Shown here piece by piece: positions 22,819 to 32,781 of a DNA stretch of 32,781 bases. The notes beneath the pieces were generated by a model, which was given only the letters and a program-made list of their open reading frames with translations, ran no database searches and was not told the DNA's origin. The position numbers and the translations under genes are program-made. The stretch's first letter is position 1, and the number at the start of each line of letters is the position of its first letter. Origin of the DNA: Ettlia oleoabundans (lineage: Eukaryota; Chlorophyta; Chlorophyceae; Chlamydomonadales); NCBI GenBank assembly GCA_019693395.1, contig JAAMXP010001233.1:1-32781 (forward strand), given 5' to 3'.

Positions 22819-24365
22819 ATGGATCTCACCCCCGCCTTTCAGGAGGCGGTGTTGGGCGCGGCGCGGTCGGCTGGGCTACCGCCGGTGAGCATGTCACCGG
22901 ATCATCGCTCCTTCATTGTCGTTGGCTTGCGCTAACACTCGGACCGACTCGATCACTGCTGTTGCTTCCGCTGTGTAGGACCAGCTTGTTCGGCTGCGAC
23001 AGCGGCAAATATTGAGGTCTCTGGCAGCAAAGACAGCCTTCACCAAAGCTGCGATCGAGGTGGTGAGTGGACACGGCGCTCCACCCAGTCAGCGGTGTCG
23101 GTCACAGCGGCGGCAGGCGCCTGCAGCCTGCATGGAACGCTATTCTACAGTCATCGATTGTGTGGTGTATGCGACAGTCCAATGAAGGCGCATTAATTTT
23201 GATCTCTGCATGTCATTCCTGTGCGGCGCCGCCGCAATGTGTGTGAATCGTTTCTGTCGGCACCCGAGGTGCAGGCACAAAACGTCGAGGGGCTGCGGCA
23301 GTACTTGCGGGAGCATCAAAGGGACTATGCACAGATGGGCAAGCTTGGGGAGGCTGAGCGGGACAGGATAGAGGAGGAGGTGGGCGCTTATGTGCGCTCA
23401 TGCAGCGCAAACATCGACAAGCTGCAGCAGATGCTGGCGGCGGTGCCACCTGGCGCCTCCCCCGCCCGCGCCAAGCCCAATGCCAACATGCTGGCGCACC
23501 GGCAGGGCCAAGTGCTGATACTAAGCGAGCGACTACGGTCAGCAGCGGCGTTGTTTGACCGCCTGCGCAGCCTACGGTATCAGCAGCTGCAGCAAGTTGA
23601 GGCCAACCGCTTGCGGCGCCTGCCCCAGCGCGGGGCAGGCAGCACGCCGCCCGTGCCGCAGACGACGGGGGAGCTGCATGCACGGCTGCAGCAGGCTGCA
23701 GCGGAAGGGCAGCACCAGCTACTAGGCGGTGCTGCTGGGGACACCAGCAATGGGCAGCAGCAGCAGCAGCAGATAGTGCTAGAGAATCAAGCGCTGCAGT
23801 TAGAGCTGATGGGAATGAATGACCAGGCAAGTATAGCTGCACTGCCCGCCACAGTTTATCACCGCACAGCACCACATCTTGGTGAACGCCATTGTCGGAT
23901 GGCTGCCAGCAGCAGGGAGGTATCGCGGAAGCCGGGTAAACTCATGTTGGTGCCCGAGCGCTGCCCACAAGTCAGCACGCCCATATCTATTGGTACTCCT
24001 GCACCTTAGCAGAACATCAATTATTGACCTCAGTGCCCCACTGTGATGTCTGGCCCCTTTGTGTCCCGCGTGCGCTTCTGAACAGCACCCGGCCCTACCA
24101 CCCACGCCTGCAGGTGCAGCATGCTGAGCGCTCTGTGCGGGAGATCGCCACCCTTAATCAAATGTTCAGCACGGCCATCATGGCACAGGGAGAGCAAATA
24201 GAGAAGCTGTATAGCGAGGCGGTACAGGCCACGCAGTACATCGATAGAGCAAACGTGCAGTTGAATAAGGCGATACGCACCAACCGGGCAGCTAGGAAGT
24301 ACATGCTTGTTTTCTTCCTGGTTGCAGCCCTTGGCTTGCTATTTTTGGACTGGTGGTACTCGTAA
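22819..24365 (+). CDS. SYP81: ER Qa-SNARE, SYP81/syntaxin-18 (Ufe1) type
   Basis: A tail-anchored syntaxin of the ER, acting in Golgi-to-ER retrograde fusion with Sec20 and Use1 partners. Exons: 22819-22884, 22979-23062, 23275-23826, 24114-24365; 317 aa, close to the plant SYP81 length. The N-terminal domain opens MDLTPAFQEAVLGAARSAGL; TAFTKAAIEV runs directly into AQNVEGLRQYLREHQRDY, keeping the residue spacing I recall for plant SYP81 across this join. A poly-Gln run lies near residue 210-217. The SNARE helix (about 235-290) holds the zero-layer region IMAQGEQIEKLYSEA. The anchor is YMLVFFLVAALGLLFLDWWY, then the C-terminal Ser. The third intron has a consensus GC donor (CAG/GCAAGT). The frame continues upstream of 23275 but no acceptor lies there, so that part is taken as intron. 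Confidence 0.93.
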
Positions 24366-24515
24366 GTCCAGCCTGGGCGATGCTTTTTCAAGCAGGCTTT
24401 GTGGTCGAGGCCGGGCCTTGGCCACCTGCCACCATGACGGCCCGCTGCTGTTAACCTTGTTGCACATATGTACCTTAACCTTGCAGGTTAGATCATGCAG
24501 CACTCCACTCAGTCA

Positions 24516-24520
24516 TGTAA
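24516..24520 (+). terminator. TGTAA poly(A) signal candidate of SYP81
   Basis: TGTAA 151 bases after the SYP81 stop on the same strand, and well before the next gene's TATA box. It is the best-placed such signal in the window. Confidence 0.5.
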
Positions 24521-25102
24521 GCCGCATATAGGGCACTTTGTCAGACCTCCAGCTTGGAACACGAACAGCACAGGACCAATCAACCCTAAGGGTGCAAAGA
24601 CGATTTGGTCAGGGCCAAGCACTTGCAGCGCTGGTACGCCGGATCAGCAAGGTGGGGTTTGAGCACTTACACCCAAACTGCTGGAAAGAGGTTTGTAAGG
24701 ATCTCCCTCTGTGCATGGTTCTGCCTGCGTTGGGCGTCGTGATGCAGGAGCGGCCAGCTGCCCAGAACGCCGTGCGGCGGCCACCTCAGCATCTGGTTGA
24801 AGGCGGATGCGTGATCTAAAGCACCTGTTACCTGTGAATGTAAGTTTCTATCGTACTCGGTCCCATCCTAACGCTATAAACGGCGTCACCTCGCCAAGTG
24901 TTGCGATCCTATTTCAGTGGGCAGCGGCCGCTGCGCTTATCGCCACATGTGTGCGGACTAGTCGTCAACAACCACAACTGCGGGAGGCGGCATCCAGGCT
25001 TCACGGGGTTGTGGCACTAGCAGCTGGCGCCAGTGATGCCGCTGCGCCGGCAGTGTAGCAGGCCCACAGCGCACTTGCTCTCCAGCCTCTCATCACCCAA
25101 CC
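24521..25102 (+). other. Intergenic region and presumed promoter of the polymerase gene
   Basis: About 580 bases between the SYP81 3' end and the polymerase ATG. A 93-codon frame at 24538-24819 resembles nothing I know and is not called as a gene. The interval holds the TATA box candidate at 24875-24880. Confidence 0.45.
24875..24880 (+). promoter_or_regulatory. TATA-box candidate of the double polymerase gene
   Basis: TATAAA in GC-richer surroundings, 223 bases upstream of the ATG at 25103 and on the same strand. It would give a 5' UTR of roughly 190 bases. It is the only good TATA box on this strand near the gene. Confidence 0.45.
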
Positions 25103-28100
25103 ATGAGTGGCAGCGACAATCGTGATCTGGAGGCCTTCAGGGTTCGCCAGTATAGCGAACCACATGCGGCACTGGCAGCAGCAGGAGGAGCGGCCGCACC
25201 AGCGGCATCACCCGCTGCGATGCCAACCAGCGAACAGGCGCATGAACAGCCGGCAATCACTCCAGACACTGGCCGCGTGATTCTACACTTTGACTGCGAC
25301 TCGTTCTATGCACAATGCGAGGAGGTGGGATGCTGTAGGTTGGCAAGAGGGCAGCAACTCAGTGGCTGACTCTGATCCAGGCACAACAGCAACATTGCTT
25401 TTGGTGAACAGGTTAACCTGTTCTCGTCTCCACCCTGCTGCTTGCTTTTGCTATTGATACAGGTGCGGAACCCTTCTTTGCGTGGCCGTCCAGTAGGCGT
25501 CACTCAAAAATACTTGATTGTCACCTGCAACTACGAAGCACGGAGCCACGGTGTGACAAAGCTGATGGGGTTGGCGGAGGCCCGCAGGCGTTGCCCCCAC
25601 ATCGCGCTGGTCAGGTGAGCTGAGCATTCACTGGAAAGAGCTGGAACCAGCCAAACATTCAGTTGATTGAAGAGGCTGGTATGCCAAGTGCTGCCAGTAT
25701 AACGTTGTAAGCGTGTTAGCGCCCATTATGTCCTGCTGACATCTCCAGCCAACAGTAGGAACATCCAACACATTGCCTGCCATGTTCCTGCCTTGCAGCG
25801 GCGAGGACCTGACGCCGTATCGGGCAGCTTCCAAGCAGATCCTAAGGGTACTGCAGCGGTATGGTACTGCTGAAAAGCTGGGCCTGGATGAAATCTTTGT
25901 GGATGCCACTGCAGAGGTAAGGAGGGCACAGCAGAGGGCATATAGCACTGATTTGGCAGAGCAGTAAGGTAACCATGAACTCAATTTCACAAGCCATTTT
26001 GTTTATTTGGGCTCGCTTTGGCTGCAAGTTGTCCTTGCCCCCTGTACCTCCTTGACGTTCTTCGACAGCGTTGCTACCGCCTTATCTGTTCTTTTCTGCC
26101 ACAGGCAAAGCGGCGGCTTGCAAGCCTCAGTCGCAGTGGCGGCGTGCTGGCGCCCTGGCAGGGTTACGTGCACCGCAGCGGCATGCAGCTCATGCAGGAC
26201 AGCCGGCACCGGCCTATGGACCTCCGTGCTGTCGCTGGCTCACCAGCTATTACCTCAGCTGCGGTACCAGAATGCGGACAGGACTCTGCGCCTGCCGCTT
26301 ACACAGCGGCAGCGATTGCCTGTGCTGGGAATGGCAGTGGCAGCAGTGCTGGGGCTGATTGGGAGGCGCTGCTGCGCATTGGCAGCGTGATTGCTGCAGA
26401 GGCTCGTGCGTCCGTGCGCTTCGAGGCGGGATACCGCACCTCCGCTGGCATTGCATGCAACAAGATGCTGGCCAAGCTGTGTAGGTATGTGCTGGTGGTG
26501 TTTGCCTGATGTTTAGTGAGTGGTTATGTTCATCCATGTCGCTACGAGTGGGCTTTGACAGGGGTTTTCATTGATAGTAATCCCGTATCTCCATCGCTTG
26601 CCGCATCGTTGACGACATGGTGAACCGGCAGCAATGCCACCCAACCTGCTCTTGCCCAATGCTTTGCAATCCCAGCAGCGGCCTGCACAAGCCAGACGAC
26701 CAGACGGTGCTGCCCCCACCTGAAGCCGCCGCCTTCGTGGCGCCACTGCCCGTGCGAGCATTGCCGGGAGTAGGTGAGCCACACACACCTGCTGGCCCGG
26801 AAAAGGGGGTTTGCATTACAATCTTGCGATGGTCAACTACAGGCCACCTAGCAATAGCGGTGGTTGCAGAGACTGGTTTGTATTGCCAGCCTGTCCCAGG
26901 CGTCATATATCAAGTATTGTCTGGGTGGTTGTTACTTCCTGCAGGGTACAAGATGGAGCAGGCCTTGGTGGCAGCGGGTATAACTACTGCTGGCGACCTG
27001 CGTGCTCTGCCTCGCCATCAGCTGGTGCAGCAGTTTGGCGAGCGTGTTGGTGCTTTCTTGCACGCTGCGTGCCGCGGCAAGGTATGGTACCGATAGTGGT
27101 ATATGAAGGGTGGGATTGGGGGGGGGGGCTTACAGGCCCTTCCACACAACTTCGAGAGATGAGGCATGGGCCATTTGGTCATGAGTGTGCAAGGGGGTGT
27201 CACAACAAGTGTCGCTGCTTACCTCCCTATGGCTCTGCCAAACTCGTACCCGCCTAAGAGTCTGCCTAACTGCTACATCACTGGGGGCTGACGTTGGTAG
27301 AGGTCATGTTCAAGCATTGCCAGACCAATTATTTCCTCTGCATTACCGGCACGCCGGCTGTGCTGCCATGTCCTGCTTCTGGCCTGCAGGACCCCAGCTC
27401 AGTGCAGGAGCACGGGCCTCCCAAGTCTGTCACTGTTGAGGACTCCTTCAAGACTTGCCCCAGCTTCCAGGCTGCAGCAAAGGTGGGGATGGGGCCCTTT
27501 GCTTTGCTGGTTATGCTGCCTTGCTGGATGTATACTCGCAAGGGAATGCATTGCCTCTATAGCAAACTGATGCAGCCCGTTGCGGGCAACATTGTAGCGG
27601 TGACCTTTAGGCTTGCGGCTTTGGACATCGTTACTTTTTGTTGACCTACGTTGACTGTATGCACGGGTCTGCAGGTAGTGGCTGTGCTGGCTCCAGACCT
27701 GCTGGCAAGGCTGCAAGAGGAGCTGCAGGCAAGCCTGCTGTCCTGCTTTTGCGGGACTTAGTAAAGCAGCCTGCCTGTATTATGATGAGATGCAGGAGGA
27801 CAAATATACTTGGGCTGCAGTGGCTGCATGTATCAACTTCCAGCCTGTCTTTGCAGCCCTCGTTTATCTAGATCAATCGTTGCACGTTTGGAATGGCGTA
27901 CACTATAACACTGTTTCCAGCCGGCCATCCCAAACTTGTGCTGTCATGAGTACAGGACAGCGGGCGCCGTCCTGGCACGCTGGCCGTGAAATGGCGGCAT
28001 GGCGGAGCAGGCTGGCAGCGCAGCAGTGCCAGCTGTCCCATGCCAGTCCAGGTGCTGGCTAGCCGAACTGCTGAGGACCACCAGGCAAGCAGCAGGCTCG

Positions 28101-31100
28101 AAGCACCTGGACCTGCAATAAAATCCTGCTAGTGCGGCACGATTGGCTTCACATTGCCTCTTCCCTCTTAGCTGCAGCGCATTGGCTGCTGAGCATGCTG
28201 CAGTTGCCGTGGGTGGGGCCATTTGTGTGTACGGCGCACCTGCAACTCGCACTATGAGCATGTGGTGCGCATCCCAAGTTTTATGTCAAGGGCCACTCTG
28301 CAGGTGGCGGCGATAGCAGCAGCTGCCATGAGGCTGCTTCATCAACATTTATGGGAGCCGTTTGACCTTAGCTTGATAAATTTGGGGGCCACAGCCTTCA
28401 CCCAGGGCACCTCATCAGCTGCCGCAGTGGTAGCAGGCAGCCGTAGCATTGTTGGGATGTTGTCAGCGGGGCGCACAAGTGCGACGGGCCCACCAGCTGC
28501 TGGATGCAGTGCGACAGGTGCCCCAGACGGCAGTGTATCCTTGCCTCCGATTCCCCAGTCACGACCCAGCAGCCCTCATCAGCAGCAGCTGTCCCCAGTG
28601 CCAACTGGGGGTGGCCGTGCTGCGGCGGAGGCCAGTGCACAGCAGCGGCGCAGCTACGGTTCCGTTTCCATGCAGGCACCGCTCTTGTCCAAGCGGGCAG
28701 AGCGGCAGCTGAGGGAACAGGGTGCCCAGCCACAGCAGCAGCCCGGGATGCAGTTGCCGCCGCCAGGCGCGGTTACTTCTGCGGAGACAGCTGTGCGGCA
28801 GCAGCAGCAGCACATGCTCCAACCGCCCGCACATGCCCAGGGGCACGCCTTCCAGCAGCCTGCCCAGCCTTTCCTTGGTGGTTCTGGTCAGGGCAAGCCG
28901 GCTCAACCCCATGCAGCTGCAGAGGCAGGTTATGGGTTTGATACGTGCACCTTTGCCGAGGGTGTTGGTGATGGCGGCGTTGAGGATGAGGATGGTGCAG
29001 ACGTGTGGGATGAGTTGCAAGGCCTATCAGCCTGGCGCAGTGACGCACCTCGCAGCCGCAGCCCCAGCACTGGCGTGGCAGGGTTGCCCCACCCCGATAC
29101 CATGGCAGACAACGGCGGGGTTGTTAGGCACCAGCCCCAGCAGCAGCAGCAGCAACGGGAGCAGCAGCAGCAGCAGCCCCGGCAGCGGCTCTCAGAGGCA
29201 CCTGTCCCTATGCTTCCTCGCCGTGGAAGCGGCACTGGTGGGACTGGTGACGTGAATACCATATCGGGCGCCTCTCTGACGCCCCAGGTCAGCCTGGGTG
29301 CACCTGCGCAAAGCGGCAATGGTCGTGTGGTTTGCCACGCAGATGTCGACTGCTTCTACTGCCAGGTGGGTGAGACGCTATGCTACAAGGTTGTTACTTG
29401 TAGGAACAGCAACGCCTCGTATTTCCTGTCAGTGGTAAGCACTTGACTCGAAAAAATCCGTGCCGTAGCACCCTGTCATGAGATTGCTGCATGCTGCAAG
29501 AGGTGTCATGGAAGGTTCCCTGCCTGTTAGGCTCAGCTGCCGGCAACGCGTCTCAGCATGTGGTGAAATTCCTTCCCTTGCAGGTGGAGAGGTTGGACGA
29601 CCCCTCCCTGCGGGGTGTGCCCCTTGCAGTGCAGCAGTTCAACGCCGGCGGATTTGTAGCGGTGAGCTACGAGGCGCGGGCGGCAGGCGTACGCTGCGGC
29701 GATGGCGCGGGCGCTGCAGGGCGCGCAGCGATTCCACACCTGGTCCGCATGCAGGTGTGCCAGGGCGCTTGCTAAGCAGGAAGCCGTTGCACCGTGTAGT
29801 GCACTGAAGCTGCTGGGGATGCTTCGCCGCCCTTGAGCCTCGTTGGTCTGTTTGATGTTCCTGATGTTGGTTACATGTTTGCGTTCTCCCCGTTCTCTTC
29901 GTTTCCTCCCGCCGGATGCCTATCCAACATGCCACATTTGCCCAGCGGATGTTGTCTAGCACGCCGCTGTTGATTGCCAGCATCAACTTGTCGTCGGCAA
30001 TCGGCTTGATGCCGGACAAGGTGTTGACCTTGGCGCCTATTTTCCACAAGTGTGTCATGGATTGGTTCCGTGTTCTTGCCCACCCAGGCTGCCAGCTTGG
30101 AGGAATGCCGGCGGCGCTGCCCTGGCTTGCAAGTCCGATCGATGCGAACGGACCGCTACCGCCAGGCAAGAGACTTGAGGCATACTGCTTTAAAGGCTTT
30201 AGTGCTTCAGCACTTGCCTGTACCGGAGGGTCCTTTGCAGCGGGGCAGCACTGGTGTATCAGTTTGTAGAGTGCAGAAACCAATGTACATCATGTTTCTG
30301 CCTGCTCTACCCAGTTGGACTTGTCCCTGCTTTAAACTTGCAGGTCGCACAGCAGGTGCATGCTCTACTGCGAACATTTGCTCCGGACGGCCAGGTTGAG
30401 AGGACTAGCTACGGTACGTTGGTGTTTGCGCAGCTCATGCTCTTCTGCCTCCTCTGGTCAAACTATGTGGTTGCATGTGTGGACCTGTTTGTTTTTGCCA
30501 ACGTTCCTATCCTAAAGCAAACAATCATGGAACATAGCGCACTGAGTTCGAGAGTTGTAAGCCCCCCCCCNCCCCCCCCCCCCCCCCCCTTCATGGAAAG
30601 CGAATAACAAGCCTGCCAAGTCAGCCAGCCTGGTTACATTTGCCGCTTGCTTCATGTTGCCCTTCCTTGCAGATGACTTCTACATTGATTTCACACTGGC
30701 CTGCAACGGAAAGGGCGGCAGCAGTATTGGGAATCTGCCAGCAGGGTCAGGAGGGCAGCACCAGCCGCAGGATGAAACCTCACTGTTTGAAGCTGCAACC
30801 AGCTGCCCAAGTGATGGCCCACCAGAGGCCCTGCTGTTCGTTACAGGCGGACCTCTTGTACTTGCCAGCGGCAGCAAACCTGCTGGGAATGACACCCGGC
30901 AGCAGGATCAGCCTGAAGCAGCACGGCAGTGGCAGCAATTGCCTGCTGACGTGCAGCAAGGCATCATGCTTGCGACAGAGCTACGCCGCACCGTGTTCCA
31001 GCGGCTTGGTCTAGTCATCAGCTGCGGTGTGGCTCGCAATAAGCTGCTGGCACGGCTGGCTAGCCCCTTGTGCAAACCAGATGGGCTGGCGGTGGTGCCG

Positions 31101-32781
31101 GATGCGGCTGCAGTGCCATTCATTTGCGGCGTGCCGTTGCAGAAAGTACCACACCTGCGGTGAGCAAGCAACGCCTGCTGCCTGCCTGCATGCCTGCCTG
31201 ACCAGTAGCCAGGCTGGCAGTTGGCTTGCACAGCCAAGTTGCCAATCTGTGTTTCCCATGTGTTATCTGGTCTGCCATGATTCACAGTCAAGCACCGAAC
31301 CTCAGTCTGCCTCTTGCATTCCACCTGTCTGTGCAGGGGCAAATTTGGTGCGACGGTGGCCTCTGAGCTTGGCGTAAGCACTGTGGGCGACCTGGCTGCC
31401 TACCCTCGTCCAGACCTCGTGAGGCGATTTGGCGAGCAACAAGGAGCCTTCCTGGCGGCCTTGCCACTAGCACAGGTGTGGCATCGGTGCTGAAATCACG
31501 TGCTGCTTCTTCACGTCGCGCCTGTATTCCACTGATTTCATGGCTGCCGTCTATCAACATATCAGCTGTAACTTGCAGCGCTGGCTGCATGCTGCATGGT
31601 TGGCTGCGGCTTTGTTCAGCAACAATTGTTGTACCACACACGGTGCCTTGGTGCTCTCCTGCTTTATGGTACTCTGTGCACAGGATGACAGCCCCGTGCG
31701 TGAGCGAGGCCCGCAGAAGAGCCTGGCTGTGGAGCGCAGCTTCCCACCCCTGCCCTCAGAGGCAGCTGCCGCCGCTGAGCTGGCGCCCCTGGCACATACC
31801 CTGCTGGAGCGAGCAGCCCAGGTGGGCTTCTTCACTGCTTGCAGGCTAATGTCGGGTTGTGCCTTGGTTGCTTGTTACTTTGAGCTTAACAGAGGCAGAA
31901 CTCATGCGCCTGGCTAAGGCGAGCATCTGAGGCACAGCATCAAGATGCTTCCTTCATCAAAGAACCAGGCAGTCAAACCTGTTGCTCATGCTAGGCCTCC
32001 ATGCTGCTTGAAATGGCGGTAGCAGAGTTTGCAAGACGCTGACGAAATTGTCGAGTGCAACCCTCAAGCTTTGTTCATCTGGCTGGTGCCCGTCCTGCTG
32101 AGATAGAAGCAGTAGCTCATGCATGCAGGATGCTGTGGACCACAACCGACGGCCCTCTAAGCTGGTAGTGCAGTACCGCCAGGGATACGGTAGCAACCCC
32201 CGCAGCAGGTCGGTGGCAGTACCAAGGGAGGTGCTGGTCTGGCTGCACGTTGCACCTGGTGGAGCACCAGCACAGCAGCAACTGCCAGAACAGGCTGAAA
32301 AGCAGCACATGGTAGAAGGGCAGGCTGCAGGGACAGCAGCACCACCCGCAGCAGCAGGGCAGGATTTGCAGCTACAGGGGCAGCAGGCGCCAAAGGATGT
32401 CAGGCAGATGCACACAGGGCCAGCTCCAGCGGGCGCTGTGGTTGCAGCGGCACTGGCCCTTCTGCGGCCGGCTGTGGCAGCGTACGGGTGGCAGCTGACG
32501 CGCTTGGCTGTGGCTCTAGCTTACAATGAGTCAGGCAGCCGTGGTGGTGCAAGTGGGCAGACAGCGAGGGGTACCAATCAGTTAGGCATTGCCACATTTA
32601 TGCAGAGAAGTAAGGCAGACCCACTGCAGGCATGCAATCAGCAGGCCTCAACGGCGGCAAGAGCAGGGGAAGGTGATGCCAGTTTGGTTTCGGCTGACAA
32701 GGAGCCGCAGCAGCCTACCAATGGGACTGCCTCTTTGCCACAGCATGCAGCAAATGAAGAGGCAGCTGCAAGGCTTCTACC
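25103..32781 (+). CDS. POLI: Double Y-family DNA polymerase: Pol iota-like module fused to an eta/iota-clade module (3' end outside window)
   Basis: Two translesion polymerases in one frame. Exons: 25103-25324, 25463-25614, 25799-25916, 26105-26484, 26679-26773, 26945-27081, 27390-27482, 27675-27760, 28204-29365, 29584-29754, 30088-30165, 30344-30413, 30673-31159, 31337-31475, 31684-31821, 32129 to the edge; at least 1393 residues. Module A (about 57-495) follows animal Pol iota closely: HFDCDSFYAQ, GVTQKYLIVTCNYEAR, SGEDLTPYR, LGLDEIFVD, NKMLAKL, PPKSVTVEDSFKTC, RRTCNSHYEHVVRIPSF. Module B begins CHADVDCFYCQ (about 805) and has GGFVAVSYEARAAGVR, SYDDFYIDFT, ARNKLLARL, GPQKSLAVERSFP, LVVQYRQGYGSNPRSRSVAV and TRLAVALAYNESGS. 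One long exon (28204-29365) joins A, a 305-residue linker and B with no stop. The splice at 27761-28203 is the weakest point, though donor, acceptor and phase agree. The intron at 30166-30343 has a GC donor. Role: lesion bypass at nuclear replication forks. Confidence 0.85.
28406..29320 (+). other. Low-complexity linker between the two polymerase modules
   Basis: About 305 codons (residues 496-800), rich in Gln, Pro, Ser, Gly and Ala, with CAG runs near 28733-28742, 28796-28811 and 29138-29178. An acidic patch (EGVGDGGVEDEDGADVWDEL) lies near 28957-29016. No folded domain, zinc finger or clear REV1- or PCNA-binding motif is visible. It is predicted to be a disordered tether. An in-frame ATG near 29101 could in principle start module B separately, but no promoter-like sequence is obvious before it. 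Confidence 0.75.
30562..30589. repeat. Poly-C tract with an unresolved base
   Basis: A run of 28 positions, all C except one N at 30571, in the intron between 30413 and 30673 of the polymerase gene. The length is probably uncertain in the assembly. A shorter G-run lies in another intron at about 27118-27127. Neither alters the coding model. Confidence 0.9.

Noticed and set aside
23221..23274. Extra N-terminal piece of SYP81 exon 3 (RRRRNVCESFLSAPEVQ)
   Set aside because: No AG acceptor exists just upstream, whereas GTGCAG at 23269-23274 gives an acceptor in phase and the residue spacing expected from plant SYP81.
24538..24819. 93-codon frame between SYP81 and the polymerase gene
   Set aside because: It has no family resemblance and ends just upstream of the candidate TATA box; intergenic sequence is the simpler reading.
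27790..28062. 90-codon frame between the two halves of the Pol iota module
   Set aside because: It does not resemble any Pol iota segment and is not needed to join the flanking exons, which match in phase with a GT-AG intron at 27761-28203.
30940..30960. Ubiquitin-binding-motif-like LPADVQ in module B
   Set aside because: It lies within the polymerase core, at the helix before the ARNKLLARL motif, and not in a C-terminal regulatory tail. The likeness to the UBM core is probably chance.
31371..31376. GTAAGC donor-like site within the exon 31337-31475
   Set aside because: Reading through gives ELGVSTVGDLAAYPRPDLVR, the expected helix-hairpin-helix region of a Y-family polymerase, and joins the next exon in phase.
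1..32781. tRNA genes, CRISPR arrays, transposon ends
   Set aside because: No tRNA A/B-box pair, no regularly spaced repeats and no long terminal or inverted repeats with transposase-like frames were found by eye.

Overview
The window is nuclear DNA of a green alga (Chlorophyta). Seven protein genes can be rebuilt. All are intron-rich, with 62 introns in my models, mostly with TGCAG-type 3' ends. Coding sequence is rich in CAG, GCA and GGC runs. Several 3' ends carry TGTAA, the usual chlorophyte polyadenylation signal. The products are typical eukaryotic proteins of the plant/algal kind, including a plastid YlmG/YggT protein, an ER syntaxin of the SYP81 type and an IBR3/ACAD11-type enzyme. I cannot name the genus.

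Layout: 1-111, possible tail of a + strand gene. 401-5583 (-), SAMHD1/VENOSA4-type dNTP triphosphohydrolase, 15 exons, 607 aa. 6663-13914 (+), ACAD10/11-type fusion of an aminoglycoside-phosphotransferase-like kinase and an acyl-CoA dehydrogenase, 20 exons, about 1069 aa, ending in a PTS1-like tripeptide and carrying a linker with two copies of a 61-residue repeat. 14690-15600 (-), YlmG/YggT plastid membrane protein. 15966-18493 (+), ORC2. 19307-21634 (-), F-box-like leucine-rich-repeat protein. 22819-24365 (+), Qa-SNARE SYP81/syntaxin-18. 25103 to past the right edge (+), a Y-family DNA polymerase gene with two complete catalytic modules.

The most striking feature is the last gene. Its first module is a clear DNA polymerase iota, a family not usually credited to the green lineage. 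It runs without a stop, through about 305 residues of Gln/Pro/Ser-rich linker, into a second Y-family module of the eta/iota clade. The model is one polypeptide of at least 1393 residues holding two translesion polymerases. A second unusual feature is that 7 of the 62 modelled introns need a GC donor instead of GT.

The genes do not form an operon-like unit. Three touch genome duplication (dNTP hydrolysis, origin recognition, lesion bypass), but in a eukaryote this closeness may be chance. Gene pairs are divergent at 5584-6662, 15601-15965 and 21635-22818, and convergent at 13915-14689 and 18494-19306. The SYP81 and polymerase genes follow each other in tandem.
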